Positions 36,292-44,508 of a DNA stretch of 64,000 nt are shown in pieces; position 1 is the first letter of the stretch; each line of letters starts with the position of its first letter. The notes beneath the pieces were generated by a model. The model was not told the DNA's origin, did no database searches, and worked only from the letters and a program-made list of their open reading frames with translations. The stretch spans positions 717,914-781,913 of the forward strand of contig NC_011138.3 of assembly GCF_000020585.3 (NCBI RefSeq), given 5' to 3'. The position numbers and the translations under genes are program-made. The DNA comes from Alteromonas mediterranea DE (GTDB lineage Bacteria; Pseudomonadota; Gammaproteobacteria; Enterobacterales; Alteromonadaceae).

Positions 36292-37524
36292 TTATCGTTT
36301 AGCAGTGCCTAAGATAACGAACTTTTTGTCACTCGCAAGTACCTTTGCGCCACCAAACAGTTTTTTAAGCTTAATGTGATACTCAAGGTGTCTATTCCCA
36401 ACCACAACCAAATGCCCGCTTTTGACAAGCAGGTCGCGAGAGTCGGTAAACATCTGCCACGCGATATGATCGGTAATCGCGTTTTGCTGATGAAACGGTG
36501 GGTTACACAAAATTTTAGTAACAGCAGGTTTATTTTCTCGGTTTAAGAGTGTCTCTAAGCAATTACTTGCGACAAACTCACACTGTTCGATTTTATCGGG
36601 GAAGTTGTTAAGTACATTAAGTCTGGCACTTTCTAACGCCATATATGACTCATCTACAAAAATCACCTTGGCATCTGGGGCAAGAGAGAGTGCGTTAACA
36701 CCCAGTACGCCGTTGCCGCACCCTAAGTCTACCACTACGTCGTTGGCACTGACCGTCATGTGCTCCAGCATAATGCGTGCACCGATATCTAGCGACTGGC
36801 GTGCAAACGTATTGGCAAGGTTGTCTATAATAAGCGCAGCGCCCATGGTGCTTTTACACTGCCACCGCGTTGGGTAGGGCGATGTCGCCTGTTTTAACGA
36901 GTCTCTTGGTGTGGCAAAAATAAGTCGTGACTTTTTCTTCGCCAGAGATGTCGTCGTCGGGCCAATGTATTTTTCGAAAAGGTTAAGTGCCGATTTCGTG
37001 ATCGCCTTGACCTTGCCCGTCGCGATAACCTGGGTTTCAGGCGTAATATAGGCTTGTAAATCAATAAGCTGTTGTTCAAGTAAAGCAAGCGCTCGAGGCA
37101 CTTTTATGACTACCACGGCCGGTGCACATGCAGGCTTAAAACTAGCGCTCTCAACGCTGGTTAATGTTTTAACCGGTGACGTTTTTAGTTCTTGTGTACA
37201 CGAGCCTTCAGAAGCGCGTATCAAGGAATTTGCTTTTAAATTCTCGTGCAACGAACGCAAAGATATATAGGAATCGGAAACCCAATAAGGGGCTAAATGT
37301 GAAAACCAACAGCCTAATGCGCCGAAATCGTCGTTAAAGATCATTAGCGACGGCGTACTTTCATTATCGCCGATAGACAGCTCATTCTCACTCAAAAGAG
37401 ACTCTAGATGCTCTATCACCAGTTCATCAGCACTGTCCCATGCTTGAAGGCTCACATGCTGGTGCTTTTCAGGGTAGCGAATAAGCGAGAGTTGACGGTC
37501 GGCAAATATAAATTCTGTATTCAT
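36292..37524 (-). CDS. rlmG: 23S rRNA (guanine-1835-N2)-methyltransferase RlmG
   Basis: A 410-residue SAM-dependent RNA methyltransferase. The C-terminal catalytic domain has VVDLGCGNGVLG (SAM site), VFVDESYMALESARLNV and the N-methyltransferase motif ILCNPPFHQQNAITDH. The N-terminal half (LSLIRYPEKHQHVSLQAWDSADE; SLMIFNDDFGALGCW) matches RlmG rather than RsmC. I chose the ATG at 37524; a TTG at 37539 would add five residues. An insert of about 30 residues around 125-150 makes it longer than E. coli RlmG. Confidence 0.92.
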   Translation of the reverse strand: MNTEFIFADRQLSLIRYPEKHQHVSLQAWDSADELVIEHLESLLSENELSIGDNESTPSLMIFNDDFGALGCWFSHLAPYWVSDSYISLRSLHENLKANSLIRASEGSCTQELKTSPVKTLTSVESASFKPACAPAVVVIKVPRALALLEQQLIDLQAYITPETQVIATGKVKAITKSALNLFEKYIGPTTTSLAKKKSRLIFATPRDSLKQATSPYPTRWQCKSTMGAALIIDNLANTFARQSLDIGARIMLEHMTVSANDVVVDLGCGNGVLGVNALSLAPDAKVIFVDESYMALESARLNVLNNFPDKIEQCEFVASNCLETLLNRENKPAVTKILCNPPFHQQNAITDHIAWQMFTDSRDLLVKSGHLVVVGNRHLEYHIKLKKLFGGAKVLASDKKFVILGTAKR

Positions 37525-37857
37525 TGGGGTCTGTTGCAAAGGAAAGGCTCACGACATTCGCTATTGACGAATGCGCCATTAGGTTAGAGATTTACTGTCT
37601 ATCTTACCATACCCAAAATAAGGCTCTACTTAATAACGCCTTATAATGAAATATCCTGGCCGTCTTTTTTAATTCCGCTTGTAGACCGAGTATTTAACTG
37701 GCCACTAAATCAAACCACAATGTCACGCAGCCCGTAATGAAGACTACGCTAAGAAATAGCGAAAAATAAATTATCACCGCGGCGGCCAATATTGGAGTTT
37801 GTATAATAAGCGGGAGCAACCCCTCACAATTACCACAATGGAATTAAACGAATAGAC
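37525..37857. other. divergent intergenic region rlmG / alkB
   Basis: 333 bases that should carry both promoters. It is AT-rich with no RNA gene or operator that I can name. No obvious Ada-type repeat was noticed. Confidence 0.4.
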
Positions 37858-38499
37858 ATGCAATTTTCTCTCTTTGAGACACCTGATGAAGAAAGTGTGC
37901 CTTACCAGCTTCCGCTGACTGAGGCAGATGTTCGGTATTTTCCTAACGCATTGTCGAAGAATGATGCTGACGCTTTCTTCGAACGGCTAAAAACCGAATT
38001 ACCCTGGAGACAAGATACTCTTCGGTTGTTTGGTAAACAGGTGAAAATTCCCCGTCTTCAAAGCTGGCATGGCGACCCTGAGTGCACCTATACCTATTCA
38101 AACCTTACTATGCCACCTAACCCATGGACATCAAGCCTCGCGTTAATTAAAGCCCGTTGTGAAGCGTTATGCTCGCCCAACTACGGTACAAAATTTAACA
38201 GTGTACTCGCTAACTGGTATCGCGACGGGCAAGATAGCATGAGTTTTCACTCTGATAATGAACCAGAGTTAGGTACGAACCCAGTGATTGCTTCGGTAAC
38301 GCTAGGTGAGGCTAGGCCTTTTGTTTTAAAACACAAAGAAACAAAAGAAAAATATACCCAAATACTCGAACACGGTAGTGTGTTGATTATGGCTGGGGCA
38401 ACGCAAAGTCATTATGTGCACGGGATTGCGAAGACGGCTAAGCCTATCGGTGGTAGAATTAATCTTACTTTTCGACACCTTATTCAAAGAGCAAGGTAA
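37858..38499 (+). CDS. alkB: alpha-ketoglutarate-dependent DNA repair dioxygenase AlkB (ALKBH2/3-like)
   Basis: A 213-residue Fe(II)/2-oxoglutarate dioxygenase that removes alkyl groups from damaged bases. Iron ligands are H131 and D133 in FHSDNEPELG and H188 in HYVHGI; 2-oxoglutarate is bound by R200 and R206 in RINLTFR. The YSNLTMPPNPW and NWYRDGQDSMSFHSD stretches place it with the ALKBH2/3-like group rather than E. coli AlkB. It is followed closely by bolA (7 bases), with no clear functional link. Confidence 0.93.
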   Translation: MQFSLFETPDEESVPYQLPLTEADVRYFPNALSKNDADAFFERLKTELPWRQDTLRLFGKQVKIPRLQSWHGDPECTYTYSNLTMPPNPWTSSLALIKARCEALCSPNYGTKFNSVLANWYRDGQDSMSFHSDNEPELGTNPVIASVTLGEARPFVLKHKETKEKYTQILEHGSVLIMAGATQSHYVHGIAKTAKPIGGRINLTFRHLIQRAR

Positions 38500-38506
38500 G
38501 CCAACC

Positions 38507-38827
38507 ATGCAAGTAAAAACGTTTCTTGAATCAACGATTAAAGCAGCACTAAACCCGAGCTACCTCGAAGTGGTGGATGAGAGCTTCATGCACAATGTGC
38601 CCGACGGCGCGCAGAGCCACTTTAAAGTAACCGTAGTAAGCGACGCGTTCGAAGGCAAACGCCTTATTGCTCGCCACAGAGAAATAAATGGTCTTGCCGC
38701 AGAAGCGTTACAGGGGCCTGTACATGCTCTTGCACTGCATACTTATACACCCGCAGAGTGGGAAGCCCGTGGCGGAGAGTCTTTGGCTTCTCCTAATTGT
38801 TTAGGCGGCAGTAAACACGACAAGTAA
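38507..38827 (+). CDS. bolA: BolA-family protein
   Basis: A 106-residue protein that with monothiol glutaredoxins handles iron-sulfur clusters, and in E. coli influences cell shape. The fold signature is LEVVDESFMHNVPDGAQSHF (in two parts), then KVTVVSDAFEGKRLIARHREINGLAAEAL and VHALALHTYTPAEWEAR. A C-terminal extension of about ten residues follows. The ATG at 38507 with AAGG upstream is used; longer in-frame starts lie within alkB. Confidence 0.93.
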   Translation: MQVKTFLESTIKAALNPSYLEVVDESFMHNVPDGAQSHFKVTVVSDAFEGKRLIARHREINGLAAEALQGPVHALALHTYTPAEWEARGGESLASPNCLGGSKHDK

Positions 38828-38859
38828 CGCTTTTTATCGTAATAAATGGAAGTAAATAA

Positions 38860-39552
38860 ATGAAAAGCAGCGATACAAAAAACAATGGGGCGCTCGCCTC
38901 TTACGTGAACATTATTAAAGCCCCAGCAATTCAAGTACTGCTAATGGGCACCGGCTTTTTACTTATGATGTTATTTGTTTATATGGGCGTAATGACCTCA
39001 TTCGACAATACATTATTTACGACACTGAGCGCGCTTGGCGATGTACATGGATGGAAGAACGATGTGTTAAGAGATGTTACCGCCCTTGGCAGTAACACCG
39101 TGCTTATATTTGTTGCTGCAGCGGTAGCAGGGGCATTGGCCTTGGCGGGGGAAAAGAAAAAATCACTGACTTTTATTCTCGCGGTAGCGGCAGGCATAGC
39201 GATGACTTTTTTACTTAAAGCGGGAATTGATAGGCCACGTCCGTCATTAACCATGCAACACGTTGATGTGTATACCCAAAGCTTTCCTTCGGCCCACGCT
39301 ACGCTGTCGACGTTGGTTTATTTCTATATTGCGCACTTGCTTACATACTTCACACAAAACACATCAGTGCGGACATGGATTTACTTCACCGCCGCTTTTT
39401 TGGTGTTTTGCATTGGCTTAAGCCGCGTTTTGTTGGGTGTGCATTGGCCTAGTGACATCATCGCGGGGTGGTTTGCAGGGGGCAGCATGGCGTCGTTTTG
39501 TTTTTACGTAATAAAGTGGAAACGTAAGCTGCGTATTAAAAAAGAAGGCTAA
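38860..39552 (+). CDS. PAP2-family membrane phosphatase
   Basis: A 230-residue inner membrane protein with about six transmembrane segments. The three-part PAP2 signature is complete: KAGIDRPRP, SFPSAHATLS and SRVLLGVHWPSD, with the catalytic histidines in the second and third. Such enzymes remove phosphate from undecaprenyl pyrophosphate or phosphatidyl lipids. The substrate cannot be decided. The next gene follows after two bases. Confidence 0.9.
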   Translation: MKSSDTKNNGALASYVNIIKAPAIQVLLMGTGFLLMMLFVYMGVMTSFDNTLFTTLSALGDVHGWKNDVLRDVTALGSNTVLIFVAAAVAGALALAGEKKKSLTFILAVAAGIAMTFLLKAGIDRPRPSLTMQHVDVYTQSFPSAHATLSTLVYFYIAHLLTYFTQNTSVRTWIYFTAAFLVFCIGLSRVLLGVHWPSDIIAGWFAGGSMASFCFYVIKWKRKLRIKKEG

Positions 39553-39554
39553 GT

Positions 39555-40184
39555 GTGGTGCTAAACCAGGCGCTTAGTAAAATAATACACCGCGACCCTT
39601 TCAGAATGGATTGCCTTCGCGCACTAAGCGCACTTAATTTACCACAAGGCTATTTGGGTGCGGGGTTTGTGCGAAATGCCATTTGGGATGATTTACACAA
39701 TAAGGCTAGACCTACGCCACTTAATGATATTGATGTGGTTTACTTTAGCGATGAAATTACCGTGCCGCAGAGCAAGGTTAGCGTTGAGAACACCATCGAA
39801 TCGCTTTCTCAGCCAGGCGTCCAGGCCGGCGTCTTATCTGAAGCTAAGGCACAGGAGAAAGCGTTTGAACATGAGCTTGCCCGTTTTGTGCCGAATGCCA
39901 ACTGGCAGGTAAAAAACCAAGCGCGTATGCATTTGGCTCACGGGCACGCGCCCTATAAAAGCTGCAGTGAGGCCATTTCATATTGGATAGAGCGGGAGAC
40001 CTGTGTAGCGGTGCGCCTTTTAGCAAATGACGATGTAGATATACTGGCGCCATTTGGCTTGGAAGCAAACTTCGCCGGCACGATAAGTATTAACCCCAAA
40101 TACCCTAGACCTGATGTTTTTGAGCAACGCGTTGTGTCTAAAAGTTGGCCTAAGGTTTGGCCTTTGTTGAAGGTCGTGTTATAG
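39555..40184 (+). CDS. nucleotidyltransferase-fold protein (NTP_transf_6/DUF925-like)
   Basis: A 209-residue protein of the family formerly DUF925. GYLGAGFVRNAIWD and LNDIDVVYFSD carry the GG/GA and DxD elements of nucleotidyltransferase folds. CSEAISYWIERETCVAVRL and AGTISINPKYP are family-typical. No substrate is known. The start is GTG at 39555 (a second GTG follows directly); AGAAGG lies a few bases upstream within the end of the PAP2 gene. Confidence 0.8.
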   Translation: MVLNQALSKIIHRDPFRMDCLRALSALNLPQGYLGAGFVRNAIWDDLHNKARPTPLNDIDVVYFSDEITVPQSKVSVENTIESLSQPGVQAGVLSEAKAQEKAFEHELARFVPNANWQVKNQARMHLAHGHAPYKSCSEAISYWIERETCVAVRLLANDDVDILAPFGLEANFAGTISINPKYPRPDVFEQRVVSKSWPKVWPLLKVVL

Positions 40185-40256
40185 CAACAGAAGTGCAGCA
40201 AATGGCATGTATATTCAGCTATTTTGGCTAATCACTAAAGCAAAAATGGGCTTAAG

Positions 40257-41597
40257 CTACTTTCTCACTGCACTTTTTGTAGCAATGCTAACTATCTTGG
40301 CAGCAATGGCCGCAATAGTGGTATTTTCGCTCATGGCTTGTTTTTGTAGTCGGCGATATGCATTGTTTTCGCTTAGCCCAAACTGCTCCATTACTACCAG
40401 TTTTGCTCGACTTATCAGCTTTTGATCTTGTATTGCCCGCTTGGCTTCTTCAAGTTCGCGGCCCATGTCTTCGATATGTTGTGCTTGTGAACGCAGTAAA
40501 TCATAAAAAGAGCGGTGGGCAGATAAGGTTTTGGTTTGCTCATTAAGTGGCAGCGTTTTAAGCTCGTCGTCTTTACTATCTTCCGCTAAGCCCGGCATGC
40601 TGGGGTCGAACAATAGGGTGAGTGGCGAGCCATCGGTGGCGTGTTCATCGTTGAAGCGTTTAAGCAACTGTTGATGATTGGCCATTTCATTTTTTGCGTC
40701 GGCCACTTTAGTATTGGCTTGATGCAAAAGGGCTTCCGTGAGCGCGACTTCAATGGCCTGCATGGCATCCATGCGACGTGTCGCTACATCAAACCAAACT
40801 TCTGATATCTCACCAGCAATTGGGCTGCCGTCACCAAGTTGCGCAATCATGTTTCTAAGCTGCGCGATATCGATAGCGGCAGGGCTTTTATTTAACGTAT
40901 CCAAGGCGTCTTTGTGTGCTTTACAGCTAAACTCACAGAAAATATTGAAGTGATGTTCTTGGGCTTGCTGAAGGGCAGCAAGCTTTTCGCATAAACGCGC
41001 ATCAAAATGGGTTTCTGCAAAACCAATCGCCCCCCAAGCCCGTTCTTGCCCTGCGTATTCCTTCGCCTGCATAAAGTTGAATAACGCCACTAGCAATCTA
41101 GTAATAGTTGGGTCGCTTGCAATATCCGCCGCTTCAAAAATAACGGTAAGTAAACTGGCGACTAAACGGCTGTACGCGCGTGTCGACTCCAGTGGCGTTA
41201 GCTTCTGCTTACTCACTTGTTCTCTTAATCGAGGTAGGTAGTCTGTGGCCTGCATTGCAAGCGTAATGCTACTCAATAAACGCGGGTTGCCCGTGGTGAT
41301 CTCATCAGTCAGGTAGAGGGATTTTAACTGGCTTTTTAGCGTTGACTCTGCGTGTTCACTAGCAGCAACATATTGCATCCGCTCTGAGCGATATCGCTCG
41401 GCGTTTGACGCGAGAAAGATATTGCTGGCACCCCGTTCCTTTTGAAGTTCATGAATAAGTTCTCGCACTGCAATAACAATGCGGCAGTTACTCGATAACT
41501 GTTCAAGTACCGTAATCTCAGCGTGTTTAGCTGCAAGTAAAAAGCGCTTAGTCGCGTCGCTACACAGTGTAATGGTCGGTTCGGATTCATGAAGCAT
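40257..41597 (-). CDS. nasR: nitrate-responsive antiterminator NasR (NIT-ANTAR)
   Basis: A 446-residue cytoplasmic regulator. Residues about 35-285 form the helical nitrate/nitrite-sensing NIT domain, opening with the family signature IHELQKERGASNIFLAS. Residues about 375-432 form the ANTAR RNA-binding domain (KRAIQDQKLISRAKLVVMEQ in part; SENNAYRRLQKQAM). In Klebsiella, NasR binds nitrate and then the nasF leader RNA, preventing termination. Here two candidate leaders with matching hairpins are present at 44.4 and 54.3 kb. Its own upstream region has a sigma-54 type promoter and an NtrC-like palindrome, so it should be made under nitrogen limitation. Confidence 0.9.
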   Translation of the reverse strand: MLHESEPTITLCSDATKRFLLAAKHAEITVLEQLSSNCRIVIAVRELIHELQKERGASNIFLASNAERYRSERMQYVAASEHAESTLKSQLKSLYLTDEITTGNPRLLSSITLAMQATDYLPRLREQVSKQKLTPLESTRAYSRLVASLLTVIFEAADIASDPTITRLLVALFNFMQAKEYAGQERAWGAIGFAETHFDARLCEKLAALQQAQEHHFNIFCEFSCKAHKDALDTLNKSPAAIDIAQLRNMIAQLGDGSPIAGEISEVWFDVATRRMDAMQAIEVALTEALLHQANTKVADAKNEMANHQQLLKRFNDEHATDGSPLTLLFDPSMPGLAEDSKDDELKTLPLNEQTKTLSAHRSFYDLLRSQAQHIEDMGRELEEAKRAIQDQKLISRAKLVVMEQFGLSENNAYRRLQKQAMSENTTIAAIAAKIVSIATKSAVRK

Positions 41598-41642
41598 AAG
41601 GAAACTACTTTAGCTAAAAATAGAGATAACGCATTAAGCCAA

Positions 41643-41657
41643 GCAACACTTATGCCC
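41643..41657 (-). promoter_or_regulatory. candidate sigma-54 promoter of nasR
   Basis: On the minus strand GGGCATAAGTGTTGC followed by TT has the GG and GC doublets at the correct 10-base separation. It lies 46 bases before the nasR start. Confidence 0.55.
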
Positions 41658-41817
41658 TGTTTATAATGCAGGGATGCCATGAAGGTTCAGTGGCGTTAAG
41701 TTCTTTCAGCGCCAATAAGAATAAAGGGCTGGGAGCCACGAAGGGTTTGACCATGGTTCGACATAAAGGGGTCGAGGGTGTGGCTGTTGCCTTATTTGTG
41801 TAGCGAGAAGTGAATGG

Positions 41818-41836
41818 TTGCGCCAAATTGGTGCAA
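41818..41836. promoter_or_regulatory. near-perfect NtrC-like palindrome upstream of nasR
   Basis: TTGCGCCAAATTGGTGCAA has 9-base arms around a central A with one mismatch, and matches TGCACC-N5-GGTGCA at 11 of 12 positions. It is about 170 bases upstream of the candidate sigma-54 promoter, a distance usable by an enhancer-binding protein. Confidence 0.65.
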
Positions 41837-41922
41837 CCTGGTGTTGGCGTTTTCGGGGCTGTTTATACGTACAACACAGCAAAACGCTGAAACTTTGGGA
41901 TTTTTCTTAATGTGGTTGTCTC

Positions 41923-42210
41923 TTAGTTTCTTACTACCCGAAGAAACCACCCTACAAATAAGGAAATGAGAAAGCCAAAGAACGCAATCATGGTTGTGAT
42001 AGTAAGCATTTGCCCTGAGAAGTCAGCGTTTTCTCCGGTGTGCTCGCTCACTAGCATGCCCGACGCTTGGAAGATAAATAGGGCGGCAACGGAAAATAAT
42101 AAAATAACGGCGGTCGACATAATGGTCGCTTTCCAATAAGCCTTTGGCGACATCCAATGAATAGCGCCTGCCACCAACACGCACAAAATAGTAAGAATAT
42201 AAGGTACCAC
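41923..42210 (-). CDS. small membrane protein of unknown function
   Basis: A 95-residue protein with three hydrophobic segments (residues about 2-15, 25-50 and 68-90) and a short polar loop EHTGENADFSGQ between the last two. The start is GTG at 42210; GAGGAG six bases upstream makes it convincing. It lies between nasR and the SulP transporter, on the nasR strand. I recognise no family. Conserved small inner membrane protein is as far as the sequence goes. Confidence 0.65.
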   Translation of the reverse strand: MVPYILTILCVLVAGAIHWMSPKAYWKATIMSTAVILLFSVAALFIFQASGMLVSEHTGENADFSGQMLTITTMIAFFGFLISLFVGWFLRVVRN

Positions 42211-42615
42211 TTTAACTCCTCGTTGAATAAGGCACTAGCCTTAAAGCGATGTCTCATCACCATGCTCGACTTAGTTCCAACCGTGAGCGCTGACGGACAA
42301 CATGAATAAAATACCGTAATACGATGCCATGGACGGCGCCATTTGTCAGCAAAGGCGAGAAAATTAAGCGATATGAAAACGCTCAAAAACAGGGTTCTAT
42401 CAACATAAAAAATTTGGGCAGCAACAAACTGGTGGCGAAAAGCGGAAAGACTTTACGGATTAAGGTTTGTCTTAGTGACAATCTATTGAAAGATTTTAAG
42501 CCCTAATGGTGATAGAATCGCCGAAAAATTCTCCTACTTGCATGGTGTGCTGCTCAATCTAGCGGTTTACGCCACGGTGGGTTGTTGTGTTTAACATCTT
42601 AGCTTCTGAGAGAAC
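42211..42615. other. divergent intergenic region before the SulP transporter gene
   Basis: 405 bases. A 60-codon plus-strand frame at 42324-42506 has no ribosome site and is rejected. No sigma-54 element, RNA gene or terminator was identified. Confidence 0.35.
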
Positions 42616-44181
42616 ATGTTCGATTTAATTACCAGTAAAGACAGCAACGTTAAAAACGACGTGCTATCAGGTATTACCGTGGCGCTTGCCTTGGTACCTG
42701 AGGCCGTAGCATTTGCATTTGTAGCCGGCGTAGAACCAATGATTGGTCTTTATGCGGCTTTCATGATGGGCTTGATCACTTCTGCTATTGGCGGTCGCCC
42801 GGGTATGATTTCTGGCGCTACCGGCGCTATGGCCGTGGTGATGGTGGCACTGGTTGCCCAGCACGGCGTACAGTACTTGTTCGCTGCGGTTATCTTGGCC
42901 GGTTTGCTGCAAATAATGTGCGGTATATTCAAGCTCGGCAAGTTTATTCGACTGGTGCCATACCCAGTAATGCTGGGCTTCGTAAACGGTTTGGCCATCG
43001 TTATTTTCTTGGCTCAGCTAGGTCAATTTAAAGTGACCAATGCGGCAGGTGAACTTCAGTGGATGGAAGGTACGCTGCTATATTGGATGCTAGGGCTTGT
43101 GGCGTTAACCATGGCCATTATTTACTTGCTTCCTAAGCTAACTAAAGCTGTACCTGCTTCGCTTGTGGCCATTGTTACGGTAACTGCATTAGTGCACGGC
43201 CTTGACCTAGAAGCCCGTACGGTTATCGACTTTGTTCGCGACTTGCTGCCAGCAGACCAGCGCGATACTGCTACGCTAGCCGGCGAATTGCCGAGTTTTG
43301 CTATTCCTATGGTGCCGTTCACTTGGGAAACCTTCATGATAATTCTGCCTACCTCAGTCATTCTTTGCTTGGTCGGTCTTATTGAATCGCTACTCACGCT
43401 TTCCTTGATTGATGAAATGACCGATACCCGTGGTCGCGGTAACAAAGAATGCGTGGGCCAAGGTGTTGCGAATACTGTTAACGGTTTCTTCGGCGGTATG
43501 GGCGGTTGCGCCATGATTGGTCAAAGCATGATTAATATTAACTCTGGTGGTCGTGGTCGCCTGTCAGGCATCACCGCGGCGTTAGTACTGTTGGGCTTTA
43601 TTTTATTCGCCGCCCCGCTTATTGAAATGATCCCGCTAGCCGCCCTTGTTGGGGTTATGTTTGTGGTAGTAATCGCTACTTTCGAATGGGCGTCATTTAG
43701 AATTGTTCGAGGCGTTAACAAAGAAGATGCCTTTGTATTATTCTTGGTCACCGGCGTTACGGTTATTGCTGACCTTGCGATAGCGGTTGTGGTAGGGGTT
43801 ATCGTTTCCGCGCTGGTGTTTGCATGGAAACACGCCCGTCATATTGAAGCGAAATCGCATATCGATAACGACGGCTGGAAAGTGTATGAGCTAGACGGCC
43901 CACTGTTCTTTGGTTCGGTATCTCACTTTAAAGATTTGTTTGATATTGCCAACGATCCTAATGATATCGTTATTGATTTTAAAGATTCTCGCATTTGGGA
44001 TTCGTCAGGTATTGATGCGCTGGACACCCTTGCTGACAAGTATGAAGAGCAAGGTAAGAAGCTGCACATTCGCCACATTAGCGATGAGTGTCGTTCACTA
44101 CTTCGCAAGGCAGACAAGTTTGTTGAGATAAACGTGGTAGAAGACCCTCGCTATCGCGTAGCGACAGACAAACTGGCGTAA
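42616..44181 (+). CDS. SulP-family inorganic anion transporter with STAS domain
   Basis: A 521-residue inner membrane transporter. The N-terminal membrane part opens with the SulP signature [21 protein letters not shown] and later has TGAMAVVM and the [22 protein letters not shown] region (in parts). Residues about 421-500 are the cytoplasmic STAS domain ([24 protein letters not shown]). SulP proteins carry sulfate, bicarbonate, molybdate or other anions. Its place next to the nitrate genes hints at a role in that pathway (for example molybdate or nitrate/nitrite), but sodium-bicarbonate uptake is equally possible. Confidence 0.88.
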   Translation: MFDLITSKDSNVKNDVLSGITVALALVPEAVAFAFVAGVEPMIGLYAAFMMGLITSAIGGRPGMISGATGAMAVVMVALVAQHGVQYLFAAVILAGLLQIMCGIFKLGKFIRLVPYPVMLGFVNGLAIVIFLAQLGQFKVTNAAGELQWMEGTLLYWMLGLVALTMAIIYLLPKLTKAVPASLVAIVTVTALVHGLDLEARTVIDFVRDLLPADQRDTATLAGELPSFAIPMVPFTWETFMIILPTSVILCLVGLIESLLTLSLIDEMTDTRGRGNKECVGQGVANTVNGFFGGMGGCAMIGQSMININSGGRGRLSGITAALVLLGFILFAAPLIEMIPLAALVGVMFVVVIATFEWASFRIVRGVNKEDAFVLFLVTGVTVIADLAIAVVVGVIVSALVFAWKHARHIEAKSHIDNDGWKVYELDGPLFFGSVSHFKDLFDIANDPNDIVIDFKDSRIWDSSGIDALDTLADKYEEQGKKLHIRHISDECRSLLRKADKFVEINVVEDPRYRVATDKLA

Positions 44182-44199
44182 ATCTTTAACATTAAGTAA

Positions 44200-44237
44200 T
44201 GCACCAAGTGAACACAGGTTTGCGTTTGTTTGGTGCA
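44200..44237 (+). promoter_or_regulatory. pair of NtrC-like sites upstream of nirB
   Basis: Two 17-base sites compared with TGCACC-N5-GGTGCA: 44200-44216 (TGCACC with a poor right half, 8/12) and 44221-44237 (TGCGTT-N5-GGTGCA, 9/12). Centres are 21 bases apart, and 93 and 72 bases from the -24 element. Confidence 0.6.
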
Positions 44238-44300
44238 GCTTAGAAATAAAAATATTGCCTTTTTTATCTTAAATCTATTAAAAACAGCGTGTTACACGAT

Positions 44301-44315
44301 TGGCACTGAATTTGG
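44301..44315 (+). promoter_or_regulatory. candidate sigma-54 promoter of the nirBD-nasA operon
   Basis: TGGCACTGAATTTGG matches TGGCACG-N4-TTGC with correct spacing, missing only the G at position 7 and the final C. The predicted start is near 44327, giving a leader of about 180 bases. Confidence 0.65.
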
Positions 44316-44378
44316 ATAGTATTAAACGTAAAGTGTGTTTTAGTGATTTGTGTCAATCGCTGAAAATTGTGTGATTTA

Positions 44379-44435
44379 TAACACTCCGTAAAATGTGTTA
44401 GCTAGAATATGCTGAACTTAAGTGTCAGTACTAGC
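44379..44435 (+). other. two leader hairpins upstream of nirB
   Basis: TAACAC (44379-44384) pairs with GTGTTA (44395-44400) around a loop containing TCCG. Directly next, GCTAG (44401-44405) pairs with CTAGC (44431-44435), with inner TGCTGA/TCAGTA pairing. One may be the first stem of the two-stem ANTAR target. The motif ACTCCG (44383-44388) recurs in the nrtA leader. Confidence 0.45.
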
Positions 44436-44441
44436 AAAATA

Positions 44442-44453
44442 GGCAACGAAGCC
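44442..44453 (+). promoter_or_regulatory. ANTAR-type antiterminator hairpin in the nirB leader
   Basis: GGC-AACGAA-GCC: a stem with a six-base loop carrying A at position 1 and G at position 4, the stated hallmark of ANTAR RNA targets. Its 3' arm is the 5' arm of the following terminator, so the two folds exclude each other. The 13-base GGCAACGAAGCCC is identical in the nrtA leader. Confidence 0.7.
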
Positions 44454-44486
44454 CGCATCAACGAAAGTTGAAGCGGGCTTTTTTTT
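44449..44486 (+). terminator. leader terminator before nirB
   Basis: AAGCCCGC and GCGGGCTT pair, with the inner stem TCAAC/GTTGA capped by GAAA and an A-A mismatch, followed by eight T in all. It lies 23 bases before the nirB start, so it must be bypassed for expression. Confidence 0.9.
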
Positions 44487-44508
44487 GTCCCGAAAAAAGG
44501 GGAATACC

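Noticed and set aside
42324..42506. A 60-codon lysine-rich plus-strand frame before the SulP gene.
   Set aside because: No ribosome site, low complexity, and no resemblance to a known protein.
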